A DNA stretch of 64,000 nucleotides, taken from NCBI GenBank assembly GCA_002842505.1, contig PHDE01000002.1, positions 1-64,000 on the forward strand, in the 5' to 3' direction. The notes under the pieces were generated by a model that had not been told where the DNA came from, searched no databases, and worked only from the letters and a program-made list of their open reading frames with translations. A program made the position numbers and the translations under genes. Positions 27,473 through 36,223 of this stretch are shown here, one piece after another. Each line of letters begins with the position of its first letter. Position 1 is the first letter of the stretch. The DNA is from Bacteroidetes bacterium HGW-Bacteroidetes-3 (GTDB taxonomy: Bacteria; Bacteroidota; Bacteroidia; Flavobacteriales; Flavobacteriaceae).

Positions 27473-27750
27473 ATCAATTCAATCTTAAATTTGCAATTAA
27501 CCGCAAAGAAATTTTGTTTGACATTTGATTACGCTATTTTCAAAATCGTAAATCAAAAATCATAAATCGTAATTCATTTTGCGTTAGCGATTGCTGCCCT
27601 TCGGCTACCGCTCAGGATAAATTCATATTTTTTTGAGGCTTTTTTGCCGATAAAAAGATTGTAACGAAAAGCGCTACCACTTTTTTGGAGGTTGTCCCGC
27701 CAAAAAAAAGTGGGAACGCCAACCGAAAAGGCAGGCAGGCCCAAAACGGC
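27473..27750 (+). repeat. Interspersed repeat family 2, copy 4
   Basis: Near-identical start and middle to copy 1; ends cgccaaccgaaaaggcaggcaggcc. Confidence 0.85.
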
Positions 27751-27875
27751 ATTTTTATAATTTTATTTTTTTGAATTTTGCCACTTTGTGCAAATAAATA
27801 AAAACAAAATTTTATTTCTAAAAATTATTAGTATTTTTGCCGCTCAAATCAACTAAACGCACAAAAGTTCTTTAA

Positions 27876-28814
27876 ATGATAAATAGACGACATATTAGAA
27901 TAAAAGTAATGCAATCGGTTTACGCATTGCTGCAGTCTAAAAGTGATAACCTTAAAAAAGAAGAAGATTTTTTATACACAAGTATAGAAAAAATGTACGA
28001 TTTGTACGCACTAATGCTTCGTTTGCTTGTGGAAGTTAAGAATATGGAAAAGAAACATATTGAAATTTCTGGCAAAAAGTTTTTAGCCACTTCCCAAGAT
28101 TTAAATCCGAATTTTAAATTTATTAACAACGAAATTTTCAAATTATTGGAAGAAAGCGTTTCGTTGAATACTTATTTGGAAGATAATAAACTAAATTATT
28201 GGAGTTTGGACAATGAATATGTCCACGAAATTTTGACCTTAGTAAAACAAAGCGACCTTTATGCTTCATATATGGCATCTGGTAAATGTTCTTTTGAAGA
28301 GGACAGGGAATTTGTGGTTGCAATGTTTAAAAGTGTGGTGGCGCCAAATGAAAAATTGGCAGAATATTTTGAAGATAAAACCATAAGTTGGGTTGATGAT
28401 ATTCCTTTTGTGAATACTTGGATTGTAAAATCGTTGAACCAATTAAAACCCAAACATACTTTTTTATTGGGGAATTTATATAAAGATGACGACGACAAGA
28501 AATTTGTGGTGGATTTATTCAGAAAAGTGGTGTTGAACCATAAAGAGTTTGAAAAGGAAATTGAAAATAAAACGCCAAACTGGGACACTGACCGTATTGC
28601 CGAAATTGATATGATATTGATTAAAATGGCCATAAGCGAATTTTTAAAATTTCCTTCAATTCCAACAAGCGTTACCATTAATGAATATATTGAAATTGCA
28701 AAGGATTATTCTTCGGAAAAGAGCAGTTTCTTCATAAATGGCGTTATTGATAAAATTTTAAAAGATTTTACCGCATCAAAAAGATTGAATAAAATAGGAC
28801 GAGGATTGATGTAA
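27876..28814 (+). CDS. nusB: Transcription antitermination protein NusB
   Basis: MINRRHIRIKVMQSVYALLQSK..; C-terminal FLKFPSIPTSVTINEYIEIAKDYSSEKSSFFINGVIDKI. Confidence 0.95.
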   Translation: MINRRHIRIKVMQSVYALLQSKSDNLKKEEDFLYTSIEKMYDLYALMLRLLVEVKNMEKKHIEISGKKFLATSQDLNPNFKFINNEIFKLLEESVSLNTYLEDNKLNYWSLDNEYVHEILTLVKQSDLYASYMASGKCSFEEDREFVVAMFKSVVAPNEKLAEYFEDKTISWVDDIPFVNTWIVKSLNQLKPKHTFLLGNLYKDDDDKKFVVDLFRKVVLNHKEFEKEIENKTPNWDTDRIAEIDMILIKMAISEFLKFPSIPTSVTINEYIEIAKDYSSEKSSFFINGVIDKILKDFTASKRLNKIGRGLM

Positions 28815-28845
28815 TTTTATATTTTTACAAAAAAAACCAAAAACC

Positions 28846-29298
28846 ATGAGAAAATACAGTATTTTAGGAATTGTTTTGTTGAGTTTGGCATTTGTTGCCT
28901 GCAAAGACAACGCAACATCAAAAATTGATGCAACAAATTTAGAAACTGCAAAAGAAAGAGATGCAAAAATTAGTTTAGGCAGTGCAATTATTGCATTTGA
29001 TAAAACGGAGTACGATTTTGGAACCATTAATGAAGGTGATGTTGTTGATGGTGCATTTACAGTTTCCAATAAAGGAAAAACAGATTTAATAATTACTGAC
29101 GCATCTGCATCTTGCGGCTGCACGGTTCCTGAATGGCCAAAAGATGCCATTAAGCCGGGAGATTCTGCCATCGTAAAATTCTCATTTAATTCAAGGGGAA
29201 AAACAGGCAAACAAAGCAAAACAATTACGTTAAAAACCAACACGGAAAATGTTACAGAAACTTTGCGTATTGCAGGAACCGTAACACCAAAAAGTTAG
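28846..29298 (+). CDS. DUF1573 lipoprotein
   Basis: Lipobox FVAC; ASCGCTVPEWPKDAIKPGDSAIVKFSFNSRGKTGKQSKTI. Confidence 0.9.
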   Translation: MRKYSILGIVLLSLAFVACKDNATSKIDATNLETAKERDAKISLGSAIIAFDKTEYDFGTINEGDVVDGAFTVSNKGKTDLIITDASASCGCTVPEWPKDAIKPGDSAIVKFSFNSRGKTGKQSKTITLKTNTENVTETLRIAGTVTPKS

Positions 29299-29331
29299 TT
29301 AAAAAATAAATTTAACAATAAATAAAATATA

Positions 29332-29649
29332 ATGTATACAACTATAGCTTTACAGAGTGCCAGTTCATTAACAAGCATGCTTCCTTTCTTATTAATGTTT
29401 GTGGTGATTTATCTTTTTATGATCAGACCGCAAATAAAACGCCAAAAAAATGAAAAAAAGTTTCAAACTTCTATTTCAAAAGGCAATAAAGTGGTTATGA
29501 GCAGCGGTATTCACGGCAAAATTGTTGATATTGTTGACAGTGACAATACCGTAATAATTGAAACTGGGGCAGGAAAAATTAAATTTGAACGCTCAGCCAT
29601 TTCAATGGAGCTCAGCAAAAAATACCAAGTGCCCGAAGAAATTAAATAA
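29332..29649 (+). CDS. yajC: Preprotein translocase subunit YajC
   Basis: MFVVIYLFMIRPQIKRQKNEKKF, GNKVVMSSGIHGKIVDI. Confidence 0.95.
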   Translation: MYTTIALQSASSLTSMLPFLLMFVVIYLFMIRPQIKRQKNEKKFQTSISKGNKVVMSSGIHGKIVDIVDSDNTVIIETGAGKIKFERSAISMELSKKYQVPEEIK

Positions 29650-29663
29650 TTTTGAAGACGTAT

Positions 29664-29694
29664 TAAAAAAGTGAGTTTTATGGCTCACTTTTTT
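29664..29694 (+). terminator. Terminator after yajC (AAGTGAG..GCTCACTT + T7)
   Basis: Stem-loop followed by T-run. Confidence 0.85.
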
Positions 29695-29721
29695 TGTACC
29701 TTTAATTGTTAAATTTCAAAA

Positions 29722-29827
29722 ATGAAACGAGCCTAACAAATTTTGATACATGGGAATGATTAATAGCGAACCTACCTGCCGGAAGGCAGGCAGCAGCTGT
29801 TACCGCTAAAAAATAAAATTTAAACAG
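29722..29827 (+). repeat. ATGAAA-bounded element copy C1 (tandem with C2)
   Basis: ATGAAACGAGCCTAACAAATTTTGATAC ... AAATAAAATTTAAACAG, then ATGAAACGAGCC of C2. Confidence 0.92.
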
Positions 29828-29941
29828 ATGAAACGAGCCTAACAAATTTTGATACACAAGGGAATGATTAATAGCGAATTTATCTGCCGGAAGGCAGGCA
29901 GCAGCTGTACCAATAAAAAATAAAAAATAAAATATAAACAG
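29828..29941 (+). repeat. ATGAAA-bounded element copy C2 (abuts start codon of YbbR-like gene)
   Basis: ATGAAACGAGCCTAACAAATTTTGATACACAAGGGAATGATTAATAGCGAA ... ATATAAACAG then ATGAAA. Confidence 0.92.
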
Positions 29942-30910
29942 ATGAAAACAAAAACAGCGTCTGCCATCAGATCACTAAAAAATAATAGAAAGATCAAAAT
30001 TTTTTTATTTTTTTTGGTTTTGTCGTCTTTAATTTGGATGCTGATTGAATTGTCTAAAACCTATGTTACAACGGTTGCTTTTAACGTAGAATACACAAAT
30101 TTATCGAAAGGCAAGCTGGTGCAAAAAAAACCAGTTTCAACATTGGAACTGACCATAAAGGGCCAAGGATTCACTTTGTTGAAATATAAAGCCAAGAAAC
30201 ATAAAATACTCTTAAACCTAAATAATATTTCTAAATTAAATTCAGATACCTATATATTGCCAAATAAACAAATTACCCAATTAAATTCCCAATTTACCAA
30301 TGGAATAGAAGTTGTTGCAGTGTTAAAAGACACCATATTTATTGAATTGGGCCACGCAATTTCAAAAAGAGTACCGGTAATTCCTAATCTTGAAATTCAC
30401 TATAAAGCTGGGTATAATTTGGTGGAGAAATTGATAATTTCGCCTGATACGGTTCTTGTTACAGGTGCTAAAAAATTTATTGATTCAATTACGAGACTGG
30501 AAACCAGTCTGTTAAAATTGGATAATGTCTATGAGAATATTGAAATGGTGCTAGATTTAAAATCGCCTTTTAAAAAGAACCAAATAATTATTTCAACCAA
30601 CAAAGTTAAAATTTTCGGGAAAGTCGATAAATTTACAGAAGGCACTTTCAAAATTCCGGCAACCATTATCAATGTTCCTGAAGGTGTTAAAGTAATTACT
30701 TTTCCCAAAGAAATTGAAGTGATTTATCAGGCCGGACTTTCAAATTTCAGTAAAATCACCAAAAATGACCTTTCGGTTGTTTTCGATTACAAGCAGTATG
30801 AAAAAGATTCTTTGATTACCTATTTAACGCCGGTAATACTTCAAAAAAGTGATTATATATATTCATTAAAAATAAATCCTCCACAATTGGAATTTTTAAT
30901 TCAAAAATGA
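29942..30910 (+). CDS. YbbR-like domain-containing protein
   Basis: N-terminal TM, repetitive YbbR-type beta domains, position between yajC and coaE. Confidence 0.85.
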   Translation: MKTKTASAIRSLKNNRKIKIFLFFLVLSSLIWMLIELSKTYVTTVAFNVEYTNLSKGKLVQKKPVSTLELTIKGQGFTLLKYKAKKHKILLNLNNISKLNSDTYILPNKQITQLNSQFTNGIEVVAVLKDTIFIELGHAISKRVPVIPNLEIHYKAGYNLVEKLIISPDTVLVTGAKKFIDSITRLETSLLKLDNVYENIEMVLDLKSPFKKNQIIISTNKVKIFGKVDKFTEGTFKIPATIINVPEGVKVITFPKEIEVIYQAGLSNFSKITKNDLSVVFDYKQYEKDSLITYLTPVILQKSDYIYSLKINPPQLEFLIQK

Positions 30911-31052
30911 AACGAGCATTACCAATTTTGACACATGAAGGAATGATTAATGGCGAACCTACCTGCCGGCAGGCAGGTTTATCTACCGGTAGGCAGGTTT
31001 ACCTACCGACAGGCAGGCAGCATCTGTACCAATAAAAAATAAATAATAACAG
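30907..31052 (+). repeat. ATGAAA-bounded element copy D (abuts start codon of coaE)
   Basis: ATGAAACGAGCATTACCAATTTTGACACATGAAGGAATGATTAATGGCGAA, three CTGCC/TACCGG hairpin units, AATAATAACAG then ATGAAA. Confidence 0.9.
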
Positions 31053-31643
31053 ATGAAAATAATTGGATTGACAGGTGGCATTGGAAGCGGAAAAAGCACT
31101 GTTTTGGAGCTTTTTGCTGCACTTGGCGCAACAACTTATGTTGCTGACCTTGAAGCTAAAAAATTAATGAATTCCGACGAGGAATTAAAGAGTCAAATCA
31201 AAAAATTATTTGGTGTCAATGCTTATGTTAATGGGGAATTGAACAGAATATATATTGCATCGATTGTTTTTGGCAATGAAGAAAAATTAAATGCTTTAAA
31301 TGCTTTGGTTCATCCTAAAGTTCGAGAAGATTTTCAACATTATATTAAAGAAACAAATGCTGATTTCGTAATTTATGAAACGGCTATTTTATTTGAAAGC
31401 GGCAGCGATAAATTTTGCGATTATATCATCACTGTTTTGTCGGGTTTTGAAGATAAAATAAGCAGAATTATGAAACGGGACAAAACTTCCAGGGAACAAA
31501 TTTTGGAACGAATGAAACATCAGTCAACAGATGATTTAAATATAAAAAATTCAGACTTTGTGATCAGAAACAACAATTTTGAGGACACAAAAAATCAGGT
31601 ATTAACTATTTTTGAGTTAATTAATGCTTTAGAAAATAAATAA
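31053..31643 (+). CDS. coaE: Dephospho-CoA kinase
   Basis: MKIIGLTGGIGSGKSTVLELFAALG. Confidence 0.95.
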   Translation: MKIIGLTGGIGSGKSTVLELFAALGATTYVADLEAKKLMNSDEELKSQIKKLFGVNAYVNGELNRIYIASIVFGNEEKLNALNALVHPKVREDFQHYIKETNADFVIYETAILFESGSDKFCDYIITVLSGFEDKISRIMKRDKTSREQILERMKHQSTDDLNIKNSDFVIRNNNFEDTKNQVLTIFELINALENK

Positions 31644-31723
31644 ATATTTTCTTAAAAAATTGTTAAAAAAATAATTTATATGTTAATCTACGTTAAATAA
31701 CAATGAATATAGTGTTAAACGTG

Positions 31724-31731
31724 TAAATTTG
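31724..31731 (+). promoter_or_regulatory. Candidate -7 box TAAATTTG 4 nt before the histidine kinase ATG
   Basis: TAnnTTTG consensus. Confidence 0.5.
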
Positions 31732-31735
31732 GGCG

Positions 31736-33304
31736 ATGAGGAAAAGGATTTTTGCGCTTATCGTTATTTTAATGAGTATTGCCTTAATAGGCATTATTTC
31801 AGTGCAGGTATTTTGGATAAAAAATACGGTACAGATAACGGAAGAACAATTTTCGGCAAATGTTAAGTTTGCTTTGGCAAAAGTTTCGGACGACATAAAA
31901 CAACGTGAGTTTAACGACTTTTATTTTAAAGTGGCGGAACTTTACAAGGATGGTGAAAAATTAAAGGAATCTGATGTCAGAAAATTTATTTATGAAAAAA
32001 TAGACACCACCAATAATGAAAAATTCACTTATTCCCAAAACATTATTGAGTCAAATTATAAAGTGCCGACAGCGTTCTTTGAAAATGATACCGTAAACTT
32101 TAAAGAAATTTTTAGTGAAGAGGAAATAGTTGTTGTAAAAGACCATGTTTTGGACAACAAGGCCGGCACAATGAATGCACCAGAAGAGCGTTATGTTAAA
32201 GTTGGAAGGTTTGAAGGAGCCGAAAAAAGCTATTTAGAACGTCAATTTGATATTTTTACCAGTAAACTTCCTGTTCACAGAAGAGTAAGCAACAGAGAAA
32301 TTTCGTTTAGGTTGGCCAACGAGCTTAATTCAAAAGGAATTAGCACCGATTTTAAATATGGCATTTACAGCAATGGTTTGGCTACCCAGGTAAAATCGGG
32401 TTATTTCAGAAAAGAAGTTGGCAAAAGCTATATGGTTCCAATGTTTGCCGATGCTGAAGGAAACAGTAATTATCAACTGTATGTTACTTTTCCTGAAAAG
32501 AAAAATTATATATTAGCTTCCATTTCTAAAATTTTGACGTTGTCTGTTTTCTTTATTCTGATTATTATTTTAGCGTTTGTAAGTGCTTTGTATCAGTTAA
32601 TTAAGCAAAAACAGATTTCTGAAATTAAAACGGATTTCATCAACAATATGACACACGAATTTAAAACACCCATCGCAACCATAAATTTAGCGTTGGATGC
32701 CATTAAAAATCCGAAAGTCATCGGCGACCAAGAAAAAGTGATGCGGTATGTAAAAATGATTCGCGAGGAGAATAAACGAATGAATGCGCAAGTTGAAAAT
32801 GTATTGAGGATTTCCAAACTTGAAAAAAATCAGTTGGATGTAAAAAAAGAAAAAGTTGACGTTCACGACTTAATAATTGAAGCTGTAACGCACGTAGATT
32901 TACTGGTTAAAGATAAAGGCGGCTATATTAAAACGAAATTTAATGCAAAATCAACAGGGATTTTAGCCGACCATTTTCATTTTACCAACGTGATTGTGAA
33001 TATATTGGACAATGCCATAAAATATTCTGAAGATGCGCCAAAAATTGACATTTCGACTGAAAATACTGCCAAAGAAATTATTATTAAAGTAAAAGACCAG
33101 GGAATTGGCATGGTTAAAAATGTTCAAAAAAATGTTTTTAAGAAATTTTACAGAGAAGAAAGAGGAAATATACACAATGTGAAAGGCCATGGATTAGGGC
33201 TTGCATACGTGAAAAAAATTGTTGAAATTCATCAAGGCGAAGTTTATGTGGAAAGTGAGAAAGGTATTGGAAGCACTTTCACCATTAAACTGCCTTTAAT
33301 TTAA
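31736..33304 (+). CDS. Membrane sensor histidine kinase
   Basis: Two TM, NNMTHEFKTPIATINLALDAI H-box, HGLGLAYVKKIVEIHQG. Confidence 0.95.
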   Translation: MRKRIFALIVILMSIALIGIISVQVFWIKNTVQITEEQFSANVKFALAKVSDDIKQREFNDFYFKVAELYKDGEKLKESDVRKFIYEKIDTTNNEKFTYSQNIIESNYKVPTAFFENDTVNFKEIFSEEEIVVVKDHVLDNKAGTMNAPEERYVKVGRFEGAEKSYLERQFDIFTSKLPVHRRVSNREISFRLANELNSKGISTDFKYGIYSNGLATQVKSGYFRKEVGKSYMVPMFADAEGNSNYQLYVTFPEKKNYILASISKILTLSVFFILIIILAFVSALYQLIKQKQISEIKTDFINNMTHEFKTPIATINLALDAIKNPKVIGDQEKVMRYVKMIREENKRMNAQVENVLRISKLEKNQLDVKKEKVDVHDLIIEAVTHVDLLVKDKGGYIKTKFNAKSTGILADHFHFTNVIVNILDNAIKYSEDAPKIDISTENTAKEIIIKVKDQGIGMVKNVQKNVFKKFYREERGNIHNVKGHGLGLAYVKKIVEIHQGEVYVESEKGIGSTFTIKLPLI

Positions 33305-33314
33305 AATAAAAAAC

Positions 33315-34013
33315 ATGGAAAATAATAGAATTTTATTGGTGGAAGACGATCCTAATTTTGGGACTGTCCTAAAAGATTATTTGTCATTAAATGATTATAA
33401 AGTGACGTTGGCCAAAGATGGTCTTGAAGGTTTAATCATGTTTAAAAACGATGATTTCGACCTTTGTATTTTAGATGTTATGATGCCCAGAAAAGATGGT
33501 TTTTCATTGGCAAAAGACATTAGGGCAACAAATACGGAAGTGCCAATTATATTTTTAACGGCCAGAACCATGAAAGAAGATGTGTTGAAAGGCTATCAGT
33601 CGGGAGCGGATGATTATTTAAATAAACCGTTTGACTCTGAAGTTTTGTTGTATAAAATTAAAGCCATTATGCAACGTAAAGAAACGGAGCAAACTATTGA
33701 AGAAGATGTTTTTGAATATAAAATCGGAAAATTTGAGTTCAATTCAAAACTGCGCCATTTGTCATACAATGGGGGTGAAATTCAAAAACTTTCCCCAAAA
33801 GAAAGCAAGTTGTTAAAATTGTTGGCTACCCATAAAAATGATTTGATGCCGCGCGAATTGGCGCTGACCAAAATTTGGAGAGATGACAATTACTTTACTT
33901 CAAGAAGCATGGATGTTTATATCGCAAAACTTCGAAAATATTTAAAACCTGATCCAAATGTGGAGATTTTAAATATTCATGGGGAAGGATTTAGGTTATT
34001 AGAAAAATCATAA
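33315..34013 (+). CDS. OmpR-family response regulator
   Basis: ILLVEDDPNFG..LCILDVMMPRKDGF..K; C-terminal winged helix. Confidence 0.95.
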   Translation: MENNRILLVEDDPNFGTVLKDYLSLNDYKVTLAKDGLEGLIMFKNDDFDLCILDVMMPRKDGFSLAKDIRATNTEVPIIFLTARTMKEDVLKGYQSGADDYLNKPFDSEVLLYKIKAIMQRKETEQTIEEDVFEYKIGKFEFNSKLRHLSYNGGEIQKLSPKESKLLKLLATHKNDLMPRELALTKIWRDDNYFTSRSMDVYIAKLRKYLKPDPNVEILNIHGEGFRLLEKS

Positions 34014-34023
34014 AAAAATCCTA

Positions 34024-34052
34024 CATTTGTTTATTCATAACATAAACAAATG
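34024..34052. promoter_or_regulatory. 11-bp perfect inverted repeat CATTTGTTTAT-N7-ATAAACAAATG spanning -7 box and start codon
   Basis: TACATTTG (34022-34029) overlaps the left arm; ATG 34050-34052 is in the right arm. Confidence 0.7.
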
Positions 34053-34673
34053 GCAGAGTTAATTAAAATATACAATGAAAATCCGAATGAACGTGAAATA
34101 GACAAAGTTGTCAAGGTTTTGCAAAAAGGCGGATTGATCATTTACCCAACGGATACTGTTTATGGTTTAGGCTGTGACATTACCAACACAAAAGCCATGG
34201 AAAAAGTGGCGCAACTAAAAGGCTTAAAACTGGAAAAGGCTAATTTTTCATTTATTTGCTATGATTTAAGCAATTTGTCCGATTATGTAAAGCAAATTGA
34301 TACACCAGCCTATAAAATACTAAAAAAGGCATTGCCTGGGCCTTATACTTTTATTTTGCCGTCGAGCACCAATTTGCCAAAAGCCTTCAAAAATAAAAAA
34401 ACGGTGGGCATTCGTATTCCGGACAATAATATTATCAGGGAATTGGTGAAAAAATTGGGAAATCCAATAGTTTCCACTTCTATTTATGATGAAGATGATT
34501 TGTTGGAATATACCACAGATCCCGAATTGATATTTGAAAAATGGGAAAATAAAGTGGATATTGTGATTGATGGCGGTTACGGAAGCAATATTCCGTCAAC
34601 CATTGTTGATTTATCTGAAGGTGAAATCACTATTTTACGCGAAGGACTGGGAAGTGTCGAAGCCTTATTTTAG
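34050..34673 (+). CDS. L-threonylcarbamoyladenylate synthase family (Sua5/YciO/YrdC)
   Basis: [39 protein letters not shown]. Confidence 0.93.
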   Translation: MAELIKIYNENPNEREIDKVVKVLQKGGLIIYPTDTVYGLGCDITNTKAMEKVAQLKGLKLEKANFSFICYDLSNLSDYVKQIDTPAYKILKKALPGPYTFILPSSTNLPKAFKNKKTVGIRIPDNNIIRELVKKLGNPIVSTSIYDEDDLLEYTTDPELIFEKWENKVDIVIDGGYGSNIPSTIVDLSEGEITILREGLGSVEALF

Positions 34674-35669
34674 CAGCTCTTTATATTTTTTTTTGCCCAA
34701 TACAAAATACTGCCAAACAATACTTTTTATTATATAATAATCCGCTGTTTTGGCGGATTTTTTTCTTTTATGAAGCATTTTAGGTAAATATTTATAAAAA
34801 CTGAAATGCGCTTTTATAATTGCCAGAAAATGCGCTGGCCGCAATTCCATTAAAAATTTTATGCCTGCAAATGCATCAAGTACAAGTCGGGCTAAAATGA
34901 TGGGAATTAATTTATTTTTAGGTAAATTTTTCACCAAACTAAACAAACTGTTTCTGAAATTTAAAAATGTTTTTGTGGGATTTGCTTCTTTTAAGGTGGC
35001 GCCACCAACGTGATATACCGTTGAAGAACCAACATATTTAATTGTTTTGGATAAATTTTTGGCCCGCCAGCACAAATCTATTTCTTCCTGATGCGCAAAA
35101 TAATCTTCATCAAAACCATTTAGTTCTTGAAAAACTGCCGAACGAATAAAAAAACAAGCGCCCGATGCCCAAAATATTTCAGTTTCATCGTTGTATTGAT
35201 TTGCATCTGTTTCTAAGGCTGAAAAAATTCTTCCACGGCAAAACGGATAACCGTATTTGTCAATAAATCCACCCGCTGCGCCGGCATATTCAAACTTGCT
35301 TTTATTTTTAAAGTCCAGTATTTTTGGCTGGACAATCGCTGTATTTGGTTCCTTCTCAAAAGCTGAAATAACAGGATTTAGCCAGCCTTCCGTGACTTCG
35401 ATATCGGAATTTACCAAGGCGTAAACATCAGCTTCTACGTGCCTTAAAGCGTCGTTATATCCTTTTGCAAATCCGCCGTTTTGTTCATTTAGCACGATTT
35501 TAACCTGCGGAAAATTTTGTTTTACAAAAGCAACAGAATCGTCAGTGGAAGCATTGTCCGCCACATAAATTTCCACATTTTCAAAATTGCTGTATTTTAC
35601 GATGGAAGGAAGAAATTTTTCCAGCAGTTGCTTTCCGTTCCAGTTTAATATGACGATGGCTATTTTCAA
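34665..35669 (-). CDS. Glycosyltransferase family 2
   Basis: [35 protein letters not shown] start at 35669 overlaps the upstream stop. Confidence 0.9.
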   Translation of the reverse strand: MKIAIVILNWNGKQLLEKFLPSIVKYSNFENVEIYVADNASTDDSVAFVKQNFPQVKIVLNEQNGGFAKGYNDALRHVEADVYALVNSDIEVTEGWLNPVISAFEKEPNTAIVQPKILDFKNKSKFEYAGAAGGFIDKYGYPFCRGRIFSALETDANQYNDETEIFWASGACFFIRSAVFQELNGFDEDYFAHQEEIDLCWRAKNLSKTIKYVGSSTVYHVGGATLKEANPTKTFLNFRNSLFSLVKNLPKNKLIPIILARLVLDAFAGIKFLMELRPAHFLAIIKAHFSFYKYLPKMLHKRKKSAKTADYYIIKSIVWQYFVLGKKKYKELLK

Positions 35670-36223
35670 TCTTGTTTTAAAAATGCTTTTGAAATTGTTA
35701 GATAGATAAGATTTAAGACAATAATAAAAAATGTAATTATTGCGAAAATCCATTTTAATGTGGTAAAAGTAGCGGTAATATTGCAAATATTTTCCAATTT
35801 TTCAGGATATTTTAGGAGCATTGCCACAATTCCTAAATTTTCTAAAATATCAAACCAACTAATTAAAAGCGGAACAAAACTTAGGTAAATTAAATTTTTA
35901 AGCCGATTAATTTTAAGCAGAATTAAGATCATAAATGCATAAGTAAAACCATAAATAACGGCATAAGGAAAATCAATAAATATTTCGGATAATTTATAGG
36001 TATTTCTGCCTTCTTCGCCTAAATTTTCAAAAAATGTATAAGCAAACTCTGGTGAATAGGAAAATTTCAGGTCTAAAATAGATTTTTCCACAACTGATTT
36101 ATCCGATAATAATTTGGAAGATTTATAAAATAAAATAAGATTGAACAACACAATTAGAATGACACCAACAAAGCAGTTTCTTTTGGTTGCGTATTTTTCT
36201 AAAATGATAAAAAAGGACTTCAC
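35666..36223 (-). CDS. Hypothetical multi-TM membrane protein
   Basis: Four predicted hydrophobic segments; between hydrolase and GT2. Confidence 0.75.
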   Translation of the reverse strand: MKSFFIILEKYATKRNCFVGVILIVLFNLILFYKSSKLLSDKSVVEKSILDLKFSYSPEFAYTFFENLGEEGRNTYKLSEIFIDFPYAVIYGFTYAFMILILLKINRLKNLIYLSFVPLLISWFDILENLGIVAMLLKYPEKLENICNITATFTTLKWIFAIITFFIIVLNLIYLTISKAFLKQD

